The notes under the pieces: model-generated | Told to the model about the DNA's origin: nothing | The model's input: only the letters and a program-made list of their open reading frames with translations | Database searches by the model: none | NCBI RefSeq assembly: GCF_009711415.1 | Contig: NZ_SMLZ01000113.1 | Span: 171,084-235,083 of the forward strand | Direction of reading: 5' to 3' | From: Roseibium denhamense | GTDB lineage: Bacteria > Pseudomonadota > Alphaproteobacteria > Rhizobiales > Stappiaceae | Length of the DNA: 64,000 bases | Program-made: the position numbers and the translations under genes | Shown: positions 28,524 through 37,020 of the stretch, piece after piece | How the letters are laid out: the number at the start of each line of letters is the position of its first letter | Numbering within the stretch: the first letter of the stretch is position 1

Positions 28524-29606
28524 ATGAAAATTTTCCGACGCGCTTTGCTCTGGCTCACTGGGGCCATCTCGCTGATCGTTTTGTTTGGTGCCGGTCTTCT
28601 GTTCCTCACAAATGTTTCGGACTTTGACCTCGCCGGTTTCAAGTCTGAAAACATATCCTTCCCGCATGGCGGCGCGACCATCAGCGGCACTCTTCATTTG
28701 CCCCATGAAGACAATCCGCCGCTTCTGGTCCTTGTACATGGCGACGGACCGCAGGACCGGTACGCGGGTGGCAGCCTGCTCCCACTCATGCGTGTGCTTC
28801 TGGAGAATGGCATCGCTGTCTATTCCTGGGACAAACCCGGCATCGGGGCCAGCTCCGGAAACTGGCTCGACTACTCGATGCAAGACCGGAGCGAATTGGC
28901 GGCCCAAGCGGTCACCAAACTGTCGAGCCATCCGGACAACCGTTTCGCCAGCATCGGCATTCTCGGCTTTTCACAAGCCGGCTGGGTCTTGCCCGGCCTT
29001 GCTCTTCGGGAAACAGCCGCGTCCCATTTCATTCTCGTCGGCGGCGCGGTGAACTGGCTGCGGCAAGGCAGTTATTTTACACGCATCCGCCTGGAACAAG
29101 AGGGCGTTTCAGACGGTGTAATCGAGCAGATCATCGCGGAAGAAACCCGGCGAAACCGGGATATTAAGGCGTCAGCACACAGTTATGAGGCATACCTGTC
29201 GTCGTTTGACGGCAAAGGGCAGCCCATGTCCGAAAACCGTTTCAACTTTGTCCGGAAGAACATGAATTCCGATGCGAGCGAAACGCTCCGGCAGGTCCGG
29301 AAACCCTTCCTAACGATCCATGGTTCACATGACCTGAATGTCGATCCGGAGTTTAATCCTCAAGAGTACCGGCGTCTTCTGGCAGCGGGCGGCGCAAGCA
29401 CTGAAACTGTTGTCATTGCCAATGCGACACACGGGTTATTGAAGGCAGACCCCTTCAATTACCAACTGCCGGATGAAATGCCGATCTGGACCCAGGCTTG
29501 GTTTGTCCTGTCGGGGCGCAACGCCTACGCTCCCGGCGCTTTGGACCAAATCCTTTCATGGACACTTCAGGCGCCTGGCCACACGCCTACCATGACCGGC
29601 GGCTGA
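28524..29606 (+). CDS. Alpha/beta hydrolase, membrane-anchored
   Basis: 360 residues. A single N-terminal hydrophobic helix (LLWLTGAISLIVLFGAGLLF) probably anchors it facing the periplasm. The hydrolase core shows VHGDGPQDR (oxyanion region), the nucleophile elbow GFSQAG with Ser, an acidic residue in GSHDLNVDPE and His in ATHGLL. The reaction is ester or peptide bond hydrolysis; the substrate is unknown. It resembles the YtfR/acyl-peptide hydrolase-like serine hydrolases of proteobacteria. It is preceded by repeat copy C. Confidence 0.82.
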   Translation: MKIFRRALLWLTGAISLIVLFGAGLLFLTNVSDFDLAGFKSENISFPHGGATISGTLHLPHEDNPPLLVLVHGDGPQDRYAGGSLLPLMRVLLENGIAVYSWDKPGIGASSGNWLDYSMQDRSELAAQAVTKLSSHPDNRFASIGILGFSQAGWVLPGLALRETAASHFILVGGAVNWLRQGSYFTRIRLEQEGVSDGVIEQIIAEETRRNRDIKASAHSYEAYLSSFDGKGQPMSENRFNFVRKNMNSDASETLRQVRKPFLTIHGSHDLNVDPEFNPQEYRRLLAAGGASTETVVIANATHGLLKADPFNYQLPDEMPIWTQAWFVLSGRNAYAPGALDQILSWTLQAPGHTPTMTGG

Positions 29607-29919
29607 CCCAGTTTCCGATACCGGTTCCATACAAACTGACTAAAAAACAGACTGTTCTTTATACCAATCTCTAAACCCGGCTGGCCTATGTCCGAAAGAG
29701 GGCTGTGCGCATGCGACTGGCTCAGGTGTTCATCACATCAATGCGGGGCACAGTTTGTACAGGCAAGGCACCTATAACCGGCATCTGCGCGACTATTCGG
29801 GACTGGAGCGTCCACTGCGGCGGCGGCGCCGCGACATAAAACTGAGGGCCTATCAGCCCCGGCAAATCCGGACCGCACGCAGTCAGGCATTCACGTCAAA
29901 AGCGAATTGGGGGGCCCGC

Positions 29920-30174
29920 ATGATGATTGCGTTTGCCGGCTGGCTTTTCGGTGTTGCCGCAGATTCGCTGGTCATGTTCGCAACCGATCACTTTGCGCTC
30001 GCCAAGAACAGGGATCCCGATCTGTTCGCAATCGTGCTCGGCACCGGTTTTACAGGCCTTGCCCTTTATGTGGTCTTCGCTGCCCTGTTTGTGGCGCTCC
30101 TGACCGCATTCAACCGGCGCAAATGGATCCTCTGGATCAATCTCGGTTTTATCGCTGGACTGCTCAGTACTTAG
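29920..30174 (+). CDS. Small membrane protein, function unknown
   Basis: 84 residues with three hydrophobic segments (MIAFAGWLFGVAADSLVMF, LGTGFTGLALYVVFAALFVALL and ILWINLGFIAGLL). I chose the ATG at 29920 because GGGGGG lies just before it. The same frame is open from 29755, adding a 55-residue Arg-rich segment of uncertain coding status. No family was recognised, and it could be a chance frame. Confidence 0.45.
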   Translation: MMIAFAGWLFGVAADSLVMFATDHFALAKNRDPDLFAIVLGTGFTGLALYVVFAALFVALLTAFNRRKWILWINLGFIAGLLST

Positions 30175-30233
30175 AGCATCGGACATTTGTCAGAAACGCC
30201 CGAAATTTCTGAGCCATTCCACAATCTGTCAGC
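30174..30233 (-). repeat. Intergenic repeat, copy E (diverged)
   Basis: Reading the - strand: GCTGACAGATTGTGGAATGG, then GCTCAGAAATTTCGGGCGTT and a return arm ending GATGCTC. The length and order match copies A-D, with substitutions in both arms. It overlaps the stop of the preceding small frame by one base and separates it from apaG. Confidence 0.55.
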
Positions 30234-30296
30234 CATTAGCGGTCATTCGGTTCCAGTTTATAACCGGCTGATCTAACTCCGGGCGGACAGTGCCGC

Positions 30297-30698
30297 TCAG
30301 TTCAGGCTGTGAACCGCGTCCGGCAAATCCAGCGAAAATGCGGGGATTTTGACTTCAAAAGCCGACCCGTCAGCATGTTCCAGATAGTAGGCCCCGGCCA
30401 TGATCCCGGAATCAGTCTGAAGCGGGCAGAGCGACGAATACTCATACGTCTCACCCGGCTCGATGACGGGCTGCTCGCCAACAACGCCTTCGCCACTGAC
30501 TTCCTCGACACGGCCCAAAGCATCGGTGATCCGCCAATACCGCTTCATCAGCTGAACCGGTTGCGATTGCCCATTATGGATCTCGACCATGTAGGCCCAG
30601 ACATAGGAGCCCTCATCCGGCTTCGATTCATCGTCCAGGTAATATGGCTCAACCGTAACAACGATATCTTCTGTGGTGGCGCGGTAACTGCCCGACAC
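30297..30698 (-). CDS. apaG: ApaG domain protein (Co2+/Mg2+ efflux protein ApaG)
   Basis: 133 residues, close to the family length. The fibronectin-III-like beta fold shows the conserved segments YVWAYMVEIHN, LMKRYWRITDA, VVGEQPVIEPGETYEYSS and SGIMAGAYYLE. ApaG was linked to cobalt and magnesium efflux in enterobacteria, but its biochemical role is unsettled. The start is GTG at 30698, after AAGGA. Its neighbours metZ and dcd are frequent alphaproteobacterial companions. Confidence 0.93.
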   Translation of the reverse strand: MSGSYRATTEDIVVTVEPYYLDDESKPDEGSYVWAYMVEIHNGQSQPVQLMKRYWRITDALGRVEEVSGEGVVGEQPVIEPGETYEYSSLCPLQTDSGIMAGAYYLEHADGSAFEVKIPAFSLDLPDAVHSLN

Positions 30699-30848
30699 GA
30701 TTATTCCTTCAAGTGTGTTGCTAAGCCTGCAGTGTTCGGCAAAGGCTTATAAGGCGATTGACACAAGCGTGAAAGAGAGTTGCTTGCCGGAACCGCCCGA
30801 TTTGCGCAATACCGCGACATACCGTTAAACGAAGCAGCTGTCCATTTC

Positions 30849-31457
30849 ATGTTTGATGCCCGATTACGCCCGCTTATCGACCCGCCTCTAAACCGTGCAG
30901 GCCAGCTTCTCGCCCGGCGCGGCGTGTCGGCAAATGCGATGACACTCGGCGGTTTTGCACTGGGAATAGCCGCTGCTGTGTCAGTCGCGGCCGGGCTGTT
31001 CTGGCTCGGTTTCCTGTTGATCGCTCTCAACCGCCTTGCCGATGGTCTGGATGGGGCAATTGCCCGGCACACGGATAAGACCGATAGCGGCGGCTATCTG
31101 GACATAACCCTGGACTTCGTTTTCTACGGCGCCATCCCTTTGGCCTTTGCCATCCATGACCCGGGGGCCAACGCACTGGCAGCAGCTGCGCTTCTGTTCA
31201 GTTTTTATGCCAACGGTTCAGCGTTTCTGGCCTTTGCCGTCATGGCGGAAAAGCGCGGATTATCGACCGATGCACAGGGACAAAAATCCCTGTTTTACAT
31301 CAGTGGCCTGGCGGAAGGTGCCGAGACGATTGCCTTGTTCCTGCTGATGGCGCTGCTGCCCGGCTGGTTTCCGGTTCTTGCCTGGGGCTTTGCAGCGGTC
31401 TGCACGGTGTCTGCCGGTGCGAGGATCTTCAACGGTGTGAGTGCGCTGCGCGCATGA
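30849..31457 (+). CDS. CDP-alcohol phosphatidyltransferase family protein
   Basis: 202 residues with about six transmembrane helices. The catalytic motif D-G-x2-A-R-x8-G-x3-D-x3-D is present as LADGLDGAIARH, then SGGYLDITLD. The family joins a CDP-linked head group donor to an alcohol, as in phosphatidylglycerol phosphate or phosphatidylcholine synthesis; the acceptor cannot be read. Its start (30849) lacks a strong ribosome site. The gene lies between apaG and metZ. Confidence 0.88.
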   Translation: MFDARLRPLIDPPLNRAGQLLARRGVSANAMTLGGFALGIAAAVSVAAGLFWLGFLLIALNRLADGLDGAIARHTDKTDSGGYLDITLDFVFYGAIPLAFAIHDPGANALAAAALLFSFYANGSAFLAFAVMAEKRGLSTDAQGQKSLFYISGLAEGAETIALFLLMALLPGWFPVLAWGFAAVCTVSAGARIFNGVSALRA

Positions 31458-31473
31458 TCTCTGGCGGCACGAA

Positions 31474-31494
31474 GCTCCGGTCGCAGACCGGAGC
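31474..31494. terminator. Hairpin between convergent genes
   Basis: GCTCCGGTC and GACCGGAGC form a perfect 9-bp stem with a 3-nt loop between the ends of the CDP-alcohol transferase and metZ genes. A short TTTTT lies 9 bp beyond on the + strand. It may terminate transcription from the left. Confidence 0.6.
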
Positions 31495-31517
31495 CATATG
31501 GTTTTTGATTGTCCCGC

Positions 31518-32717
31518 TCAGATAACAGACAACGCCTTTTCGATATCCTCAATCAGATCCTGCGGATCTTCCAATCCAACCGAGAACCGCAGAATTCCGT
31601 CGGAAATACCAAGTTCGGCACGGGCCTCTTCACCGATGGACTGGTGTGTGGTTGTTGCCGGATGGGTAATCAGGCTCTTCGCATCGCCAAGATTGTTTGA
31701 GATCTTGATCAGCTCCAGCGCATTGACGAACCGGAATGCTGCTTCCTTGCCGCCCTCAATTTCAAGTGCCAGCATGGTCGAGCCTGCGCGCATTTGGCGT
31801 TTGGCAACATCCGCTTGAGGGTGATCATCCCGGCCGGGATAAATCAGCCGGGCGACTTTTGGCTGGCCGACCAGAAAATCCGCGATCTTGCTTGCGCTGC
31901 TTGTCTGCTGGGCAACCCGGAGCGGAAGGGTTTCAAGCCCCTTGAGCAGGACCCAAGCACTGAAAGGGCTCATATGCGGGCCGGTATGTTTGACGAACGG
32001 CATCACTTCTTCGGTGATCCATTCCTCATCCGACAGGACCACACCACCAAGGCAACGGCCTTGTCCATCGATATGCTTCGTCGCCGAATAGACGACGACA
32101 TCCGCACCCAGCTGCAAAGGGGACTGGTACATCGGCGTTGCAAAAACATTGTCGACAATCAGGCGGGCGCCGATTGATTTCGAGATCTCGGCAACCGCGG
32201 CAATGTCGATGATCTCAAGCGTCGGGTTTGTCGGGCTTTCGAGGAAAAGGGCTTTGGTGTTCGGCTTGACCGCCGCCTTCCACTGATCGATGTCGGTCCC
32301 ATCAATCAGCGTGCTTTCCACACCAAACCGCGGCAGCAGCGTTTCGCAAATATAGCGGCAGGACCCGAACAGGGCTTTTGCTGCAATGATGTGGTCACCC
32401 GCCTTTACCGATGCCATGAGCGCCAGATTGACGGCCGCCATACCGCTTGCGGTCGCCCGCGCGGCTTCAGCGCCTTCCAGCATCTTGATGCGGTTCTCGA
32501 ACATGGAGACCGTGGGATTTGCGTAGCGCGAATAGACATAGCCCGGATCTTCACCGTTGAACCGGGCTTCGGCAGCTTCGGCGCCGCTGTAGGTGAAGCC
32601 CTGTGTCAGGTAGATCGTCTCCGAGGTCTCACCGAAGGGCGATCGTGTTGTACCGCCGTGAACGAGGGCGGTTGCCGGACGCCAATTGTTTTCTCCGGTC
32701 TTGTTGTTGCCAGTCAT
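31518..32717 (-). CDS. metZ: O-succinylhomoserine sulfhydrylase
   Basis: 399 residues of the Cys/Met metabolism PLP enzyme family. The PLP-binding Lys is in VVYSATKHIDGQGR. SRYANPTVSMFENRI and the GMAAVNLALMASVKAGDHI block are conserved. It makes homocysteine from O-succinylhomoserine and sulfide in methionine synthesis. The ATG at 32717 follows TTTGGAG. A SAM-II riboswitch, terminator and promoter lie directly upstream, so expression should fall when S-adenosylmethionine is high. That control supports the methionine role over related lyases. Confidence 0.92.
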   Translation of the reverse strand: MTGNNKTGENNWRPATALVHGGTTRSPFGETSETIYLTQGFTYSGAEAAEARFNGEDPGYVYSRYANPTVSMFENRIKMLEGAEAARATASGMAAVNLALMASVKAGDHIIAAKALFGSCRYICETLLPRFGVESTLIDGTDIDQWKAAVKPNTKALFLESPTNPTLEIIDIAAVAEISKSIGARLIVDNVFATPMYQSPLQLGADVVVYSATKHIDGQGRCLGGVVLSDEEWITEEVMPFVKHTGPHMSPFSAWVLLKGLETLPLRVAQQTSSASKIADFLVGQPKVARLIYPGRDDHPQADVAKRQMRAGSTMLALEIEGGKEAAFRFVNALELIKISNNLGDAKSLITHPATTTHQSIGEEARAELGISDGILRFSVGLEDPQDLIEDIEKALSVI

Positions 32718-32736
32718 GTTTCAGTTCGCTCCAAAC

Positions 32737-32769
32737 GCAAAAAACCCCAGCCGTGAAGACCGGGGTTTG
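32737..32769 (-). terminator. Terminator in the metZ leader
   Basis: On the - strand AAACCCC pairs with GGGGTTT and runs into a T tract, between the SAM-II aptamer and the metZ start. It is a candidate expression platform, though SAM-II switches often act at the ribosome site. Confidence 0.7.
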
Positions 32770-32781
32770 CACCTCCGGCCT

Positions 32782-32836
32782 ATTTAGCGACTTGTTTAAC
32801 GTGGCTGCAAGCCGGCCGGCCCAAATCACCACGAGT
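32782..32836 (-). ncRNA. SAM-II riboswitch upstream of metZ
   Basis: Read on the - strand, the segment holds the SAM-II core CGTGGTGATTTG, a short GC helix (GCCGGCCGGC), CTTGCAGCCACGTTAAA and CAAGTCGCTAAA. These are the signature blocks of the metA/SAM-II pseudoknot aptamer, common upstream of met genes in alphaproteobacteria. It binds S-adenosylmethionine and lowers metZ expression. It lies about 65 bp before the metZ ATG. Confidence 0.93.
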
Positions 32837-32843
32837 TCGCTCC

Positions 32844-32872
32844 TTCCTAAGCGAAAAGGATTTACAGGTCAA
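32844..32872 (-). promoter_or_regulatory. Putative sigma70 promoter of metZ
   Basis: On the - strand TTGACC (32872-32867) and TAGGAA (32849-32844) are separated by exactly 17 bp. The start of transcription would fall just before the SAM-II aptamer. It is a consensus-based call only. Confidence 0.55.
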
Positions 32873-32968
32873 TCTCTGGCGGACAAGCCCGGGACTTCGT
32901 AACAAATGCTGTTGGCCTCAGGCTTTCCATCGGCTAATGACGATAGTGAAACTTGACAGGATCTATTG

Positions 32969-34099
32969 ATGACAGGATCGACATCGCACAAAGCTGGCAG
33001 CGCCCTGCTCACAGGTGAAGGAATTCTTCCTGAACGCATCATTCAGGAAATGTTCTTTGCCGGAGAGATCAAGGCAGCGCGGGCACCCGTCGACGGACAG
33101 ATCCAGCCCGCCAGTCTTGACCTGCGCCTAGGCGAGGTAGCGTACCGCGTTCGCGCCAGTTTTCTGCCCGGCCCGGATATCAAGGTGGCCGACCGTCTTG
33201 ACCGGCTGAAATTGCATACCATCGACCTTACAGCCGGGGCTGTCCTGGAGACCGGCTGTGTCTATATCGTGCCGCTTCAGGAAAGCCTCGCACTGCGGCC
33301 CGACATTTCGGCAACGGCCAATCCCAAAAGCTCTACCGGACGGCTGGATGTCTTCACGCGTGTTATTACGGACAATGGTATTGCCTTTGACACGATCCCG
33401 GCAGGCTATACCGGGCCGCTCTATGCCGAGATCTCGCCGCTGACCTTCCCAATTCTGGCCCGGACGGGCTCCAGACTGAGCCAGATCCGGTTCCGCCGGG
33501 GCCAGTCCCTGATCCCGGATGCGGACCTGGAAGACATTCACAGAACCCAAACCTTGATGAGTGGCGGCAATGAGCGCATCGGCGGAGGCGTTCAGCTGTC
33601 AATCGACCTTCAGGGCAACGGGCCTGGAAGCCTGATCGGCTACCGGGCGAAACATCACTCCGGCCTGATCGACGTTGACAAGGTCGGCGCACAGGATCCG
33701 CTGGACTTCTGGGAACCGATCACCCGTCGGCAAAATGCCGAACTGATCCTTGATCCCGATGCTTTTTACATCCTGGTCAGTCAAGAAGCGGTCCATGTTC
33801 CGCCGGACTATGCCGCAGAGATGGTGCCGTTCGATCCCCTGGTGGGCGAGTTCCGCGTCCACTATGCCGGTTTCTTTGATCCCGGCTTTGGCCATGCGAG
33901 TGCTGGTGGTATTGGCTCCAGGGCCGTGCTGGAGGTCCGCTCCCACGATGTGCCCTTCATCGTGGAGCACGGCCAAACCATCGGCCGACTGGTCTATGAG
34001 AACATGGCGGAACGTCCGGAGCGGCTTTACGGCGAAGGCATCGGCTCAAACTATCAGGGGCAGGCCCTTAAGCTGTCGAAGCATTTCACCCAGAAGTAG
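32969..34099 (+). CDS. dcd: dCTP deaminase, two-domain form
   Basis: 376 residues, about twice the usual 190. The N-terminal half carries GQIQPASLDLRLGEVAYRV and the C-terminal half a second dUTPase-fold copy (VPPDYAAEMVPFDPLVGEF and IEHGQTIGRL-like VEHGQTIGRLVYE). KSSTGRLDVFTRV is the conserved dCTP deaminase block. It converts dCTP to dUTP for thymidylate synthesis. The ATG at 32969 follows CAGGA. Duplicated Dcd is usual in alphaproteobacteria. It is divergent from metZ. Confidence 0.9.
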   Translation: MTGSTSHKAGSALLTGEGILPERIIQEMFFAGEIKAARAPVDGQIQPASLDLRLGEVAYRVRASFLPGPDIKVADRLDRLKLHTIDLTAGAVLETGCVYIVPLQESLALRPDISATANPKSSTGRLDVFTRVITDNGIAFDTIPAGYTGPLYAEISPLTFPILARTGSRLSQIRFRRGQSLIPDADLEDIHRTQTLMSGGNERIGGGVQLSIDLQGNGPGSLIGYRAKHHSGLIDVDKVGAQDPLDFWEPITRRQNAELILDPDAFYILVSQEAVHVPPDYAAEMVPFDPLVGEFRVHYAGFFDPGFGHASAGGIGSRAVLEVRSHDVPFIVEHGQTIGRLVYENMAERPERLYGEGIGSNYQGQALKLSKHFTQK

Positions 34100-34164
34100 T
34101 TATTGACAAAGCTACACTCAAATTCCCTACTCACCTTATTGGCCAGACCGGGGGGTGGGGTACC

Positions 34165-34692
34165 ATGCCGAGCATTGGAGAATGGGCGGCAGTCGCTGGA
34201 GCTGTTGCAACTTGGGTGCTGGCGTTGTTCGGCATCTGGCAGTTAAGGGCAATTCGTGTGCAAAGCCGCGCCGCTGCAGAGCAGACGCGACTGTTGGCTC
34301 AGCAAGCAATTGAACAGAATCGCCGCGATCAAAAATGGAAAACACTAGAAGCGTGCCGGCTTCTTGACACAGACCCCATACTGGATCAGTCAACGGCGCG
34401 GATTTGGGACGCCAGCGCCAACGGGACCGACTATTCGAATATGAAAGCGCACCAGCGCGACATCATCAATTTGCTCAACCATCTGGATGCAATCGCAATT
34501 GGGGTCCAACAAGGGCTCTACATAGAAGAGATCGCTCGAGATCATTTGGACGCATGGTTCAAAAAAGTCTGCAGTGAGTTCCTGCGAGAAGACCGGGCCG
34601 ATCAAATCGGCATCACTCGATCTCACTTCACGCATCTTATTGATCTGAACAACAAGTGGTTAAAGGTTGAAACCCATTATAGAGACACTTAG
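34165..34692 (+). CDS. DUF4760-like membrane-anchored protein
   Basis: 175 residues. An N-terminal helix (AVAGAVATWVLALFGIWQL) is followed by a coiled region and a helical domain with HQRDIINLLNHLDAIAIGVQQGLYIEEIARDHL-type spacing seen in DUF4760 proteins (quoted only in part; positions about 95-130). No activity is known. The gene looks AT-richer than its neighbours and splits dcd from DUF2161, so it may be a recent insertion. The ribosome site GGGGTGGGG before the ATG is unusually G-rich. Confidence 0.6.
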   Translation: MPSIGEWAAVAGAVATWVLALFGIWQLRAIRVQSRAAAEQTRLLAQQAIEQNRRDQKWKTLEACRLLDTDPILDQSTARIWDASANGTDYSNMKAHQRDIINLLNHLDAIAIGVQQGLYIEEIARDHLDAWFKKVCSEFLREDRADQIGITRSHFTHLIDLNNKWLKVETHYRDT

Positions 34693-34794
34693 TTTGTGGC
34701 TTATAAGGAGCATACAGTGACAAAAGGCCAACCAAAATTTTGAATTACACCGCTCTCAAAACTGCGGTTATGACAGCTCAAGATTACAGTTCGA

Positions 34795-35469
34795 ATGCCC
34801 CGCATTCTCGAGACTGAACTCTATGCACCGGTCAAGGCGTTCCTGACCAAGCAGGGCTATGATGTAAAATCGGAAGTCGCGTCCGCTGACGTTGTTGCCT
34901 GCCGGGGCGATGACGATCCGGTGATCGTTGAGCTGAAAACCGGGTTTTCGCTGGACCTTTTTCATCAGGCAATCGCCCGCCAGACCATCACGGATGCTGT
35001 CTATGTCGCTGTAGCCCGCGGAAGCGGGGCCCGCTTTCAATCAGCGCTGAAGAACAATATGAAGCTTGCGCGACGGCTCGGCCTTGGCCTCTTGACAGTG
35101 CGGCTTGCCGACAGCTTCGTCGAAGTTCATATTGATCCCGCCCCCTATCAACCGCTCAAATCAAAACCCCGCAAAGAGCGCCTATTGCGCGAGTTTTCCA
35201 GACGCGTCGGAGACCCGAACACAGGCGGCTCGACCCGAACGACAATCATGACCGCTTACCGGCAAGACGCCCTGCGCTGCGCCGTCTATCTGAGCGAAAA
35301 CGGAAACAGCCGCGGTGCGGAAATAGCTGCCGCCACCGGCGTGGGACGCGCAACCCGTATTATGGCTGACGATCATTATGGCTGGTTCGAACGCGTGGAA
35401 CGCGGTGTCTACGCGCTGACACCCAAAGGCCGTGATGCCCTTCCAGCATCCAAGGAATTGGTGACTTAA
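34795..35469 (+). CDS. DUF2161 PD-(D/E)XK-type protein
   Basis: 224 residues. The nuclease-like fold shows ADVVACRGDDDPVIVELKTG, which fits the PD-(D/E)XK pattern (D, then E-L-K). A C-terminal winged-helix region follows (RGAEIAAATGVGRATRIMAD, then YGWFERVERGVYALT). The DUF2161 family is described as putative phosphodiesterase; its substrate is unknown. It is 3 bp from yigZ, so the two are likely an operon. Confidence 0.8.
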   Translation: MPRILETELYAPVKAFLTKQGYDVKSEVASADVVACRGDDDPVIVELKTGFSLDLFHQAIARQTITDAVYVAVARGSGARFQSALKNNMKLARRLGLGLLTVRLADSFVEVHIDPAPYQPLKSKPRKERLLREFSRRVGDPNTGGSTRTTIMTAYRQDALRCAVYLSENGNSRGAEIAAATGVGRATRIMADDHYGWFERVERGVYALTPKGRDALPASKELVT

Positions 35470-35472
35470 GCC

Positions 35473-36027
35473 ATGGCCTTGATGACAGTTCATGAGCCAA
35501 GTGAAGGCTATCTTGAAGACCGGAAATCCCGGTTTCTGGCACATCTCGTTCCAATCGATGCCTTTGACAGCTGCCTGGAAAGCTTGCGCAAGGATCACCG
35601 GAAAGCCAATCACATCGTGACCGCGCACCGGCGCCTGCTTGAAGACGGCCGGATCGACGAGGGCGGCAAGGATGACGGCGAACCGGCCGGGACGTCCGGC
35701 ATGCCGACGCTGCGCGTTCTCCAGGGTGCTGAGCTGGTAAATTGTGCCGTGCTTATCGTCCGCTATTTTGGCGGCACCAAGCTGGGCGGCGGAGGATTGG
35801 CAAGGGCCTATTCAGGCGCGGCCCAGGATGCAATCGGAAAAGCGGCGCTCGTACCGTTCCAGAAACTCTCGCAGAAGACGGTCCATGTAAATTTCGCGCA
35901 AGGGTCGGACCTCGAACAGCAGATCTCAGCGCTGGATCTGACGGTGGTCACGCGCGATTTTTCCGAAACGGGCGTGCATGTCACCATTGAAGGCCCAGAA
36001 GAGCTGCTTGCAAAGATCAAATCCTAG
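35473..36027 (+). CDS. YigZ/IMPACT family protein
   Basis: 184 residues. The N-terminal UPF0029/Impact domain carries KSRFLAHLVPI, ANHIVTAHR, DDGEPAGTSGMP and the conserved VLIVRYFGGTKLGGGGL. A ferredoxin-like C-terminal domain (about 110-184) follows. The family is linked to translation control and nucleic-acid binding, without a proven reaction in bacteria. The ATG at 35473 follows the DUF2161 stop by 3 bp. Confidence 0.9.
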   Translation: MALMTVHEPSEGYLEDRKSRFLAHLVPIDAFDSCLESLRKDHRKANHIVTAHRRLLEDGRIDEGGKDDGEPAGTSGMPTLRVLQGAELVNCAVLIVRYFGGTKLGGGGLARAYSGAAQDAIGKAALVPFQKLSQKTVHVNFAQGSDLEQQISALDLTVVTRDFSETGVHVTIEGPEELLAKIKS

Positions 36028-36055
36028 GTCACGAGCTCATTTGATACCCTGCTTG

Positions 36056-36847
36056 CTACTTGTCCAGTTGCTGACGCAGGTCCCTGATCTCACTTCGCAG
36101 TGCCTGGACTTCCGTTAGGATGTGTTCGGCTTCGGTGTGGATCGCCCGGCGGTCGGCATCCGCTTCGGCCTCGTGCTCCTCCTGCATCGCCGAAACGATG
36201 ATACCGATGAACAGGTTGAGCACCGTAAACGCGGTCGACAGAATGAAGGGGACGAAGAACAGCCAGGAGTAGGGATAAACCTCCATGACGGGCCGCACGA
36301 TCCCCATGGACCAGCTTTCAAGGGTCATGATCTGGAACAACGTGTAGATGGACTTGCCAAGATCACCGAACCACTCCGGAAAGGCCGCTCCAAACAGCTT
36401 GGTCGCCATGACTGCAAACACATAAAAAACCAGCGCCATCAGAACAACAATCGACCCCATGCCAGGCAGAGCAGCCATCAAGCCGCCGATCACACGGCGC
36501 AGCGACGGCACCACCGAGATCAGGCGCAAGACGCGGAGGATCCGCAATGCCCGCATGACGGACAATGGTCCGCTCGCCGGCAAAAGCGAAATCGCGACAA
36601 TAAGAAAATCAAAGACACTCCAGGGGTCCCGGAAAAACCTGAAACCATGTGCGATAAGGCGCAGTGCGATCTCAACAACAAACACCCCGAGGATGAAGCG
36701 GTCGAATGCGACCAGATAAACACCAATAGCGTCCATGACTTGGGTGCTTGTTTCCAGACCCAGCGTGATCGCGTTGATGACGATCAACCCAATGATGACA
36801 CTTTCCCATTGGCGCGATGTGACCAGAGCCTTGATATTTTCCCGCAT
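36056..36847 (-). CDS. Bacterial voltage-gated sodium channel (NaChBac/NavMs type)
   Basis: 263 residues, a single six-helix channel subunit expected to form a tetramer. S4 carries four arginines at three-residue spacing (R99, R102, R105, R108 in VMRALRILRVLRLISVVP). The selectivity filter is TLESWS at 175-180, the Na+-selective type, followed by MGIVRPVM as in NavMs. S6 is AFTVLNLFIGIIVSAM. A C-terminal coiled coil (about 237-262) suits the tetramer assembly domain. The ATG at 36847 is chosen; 67 further codons upstream are open but lack membrane or family features. The channel may serve Na+ signalling or motility in a marine cell. Confidence 0.93.
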   Translation of the reverse strand: MRENIKALVTSRQWESVIIGLIVINAITLGLETSTQVMDAIGVYLVAFDRFILGVFVVEIALRLIAHGFRFFRDPWSVFDFLIVAISLLPASGPLSVMRALRILRVLRLISVVPSLRRVIGGLMAALPGMGSIVVLMALVFYVFAVMATKLFGAAFPEWFGDLGKSIYTLFQIMTLESWSMGIVRPVMEVYPYSWLFFVPFILSTAFTVLNLFIGIIVSAMQEEHEAEADADRRAIHTEAEHILTEVQALRSEIRDLRQQLDK

Positions 36848-37020
36848 GCGTCGACCTGTCCTGAGTAGCTGCTCGCAATCTGCCTTGGCGCGCGCCGGAA
36901 GATGGCGATTTGTCTGGTCAAGCGCAAGCCTTGTGTTGCATTCCCCCAGACAAATGGTTGCGCCGCCCGCGGAAACAGGTCGACGTGCAGCAGGATGTGG
37001 GAGCAGATTGACCGCCCAAA

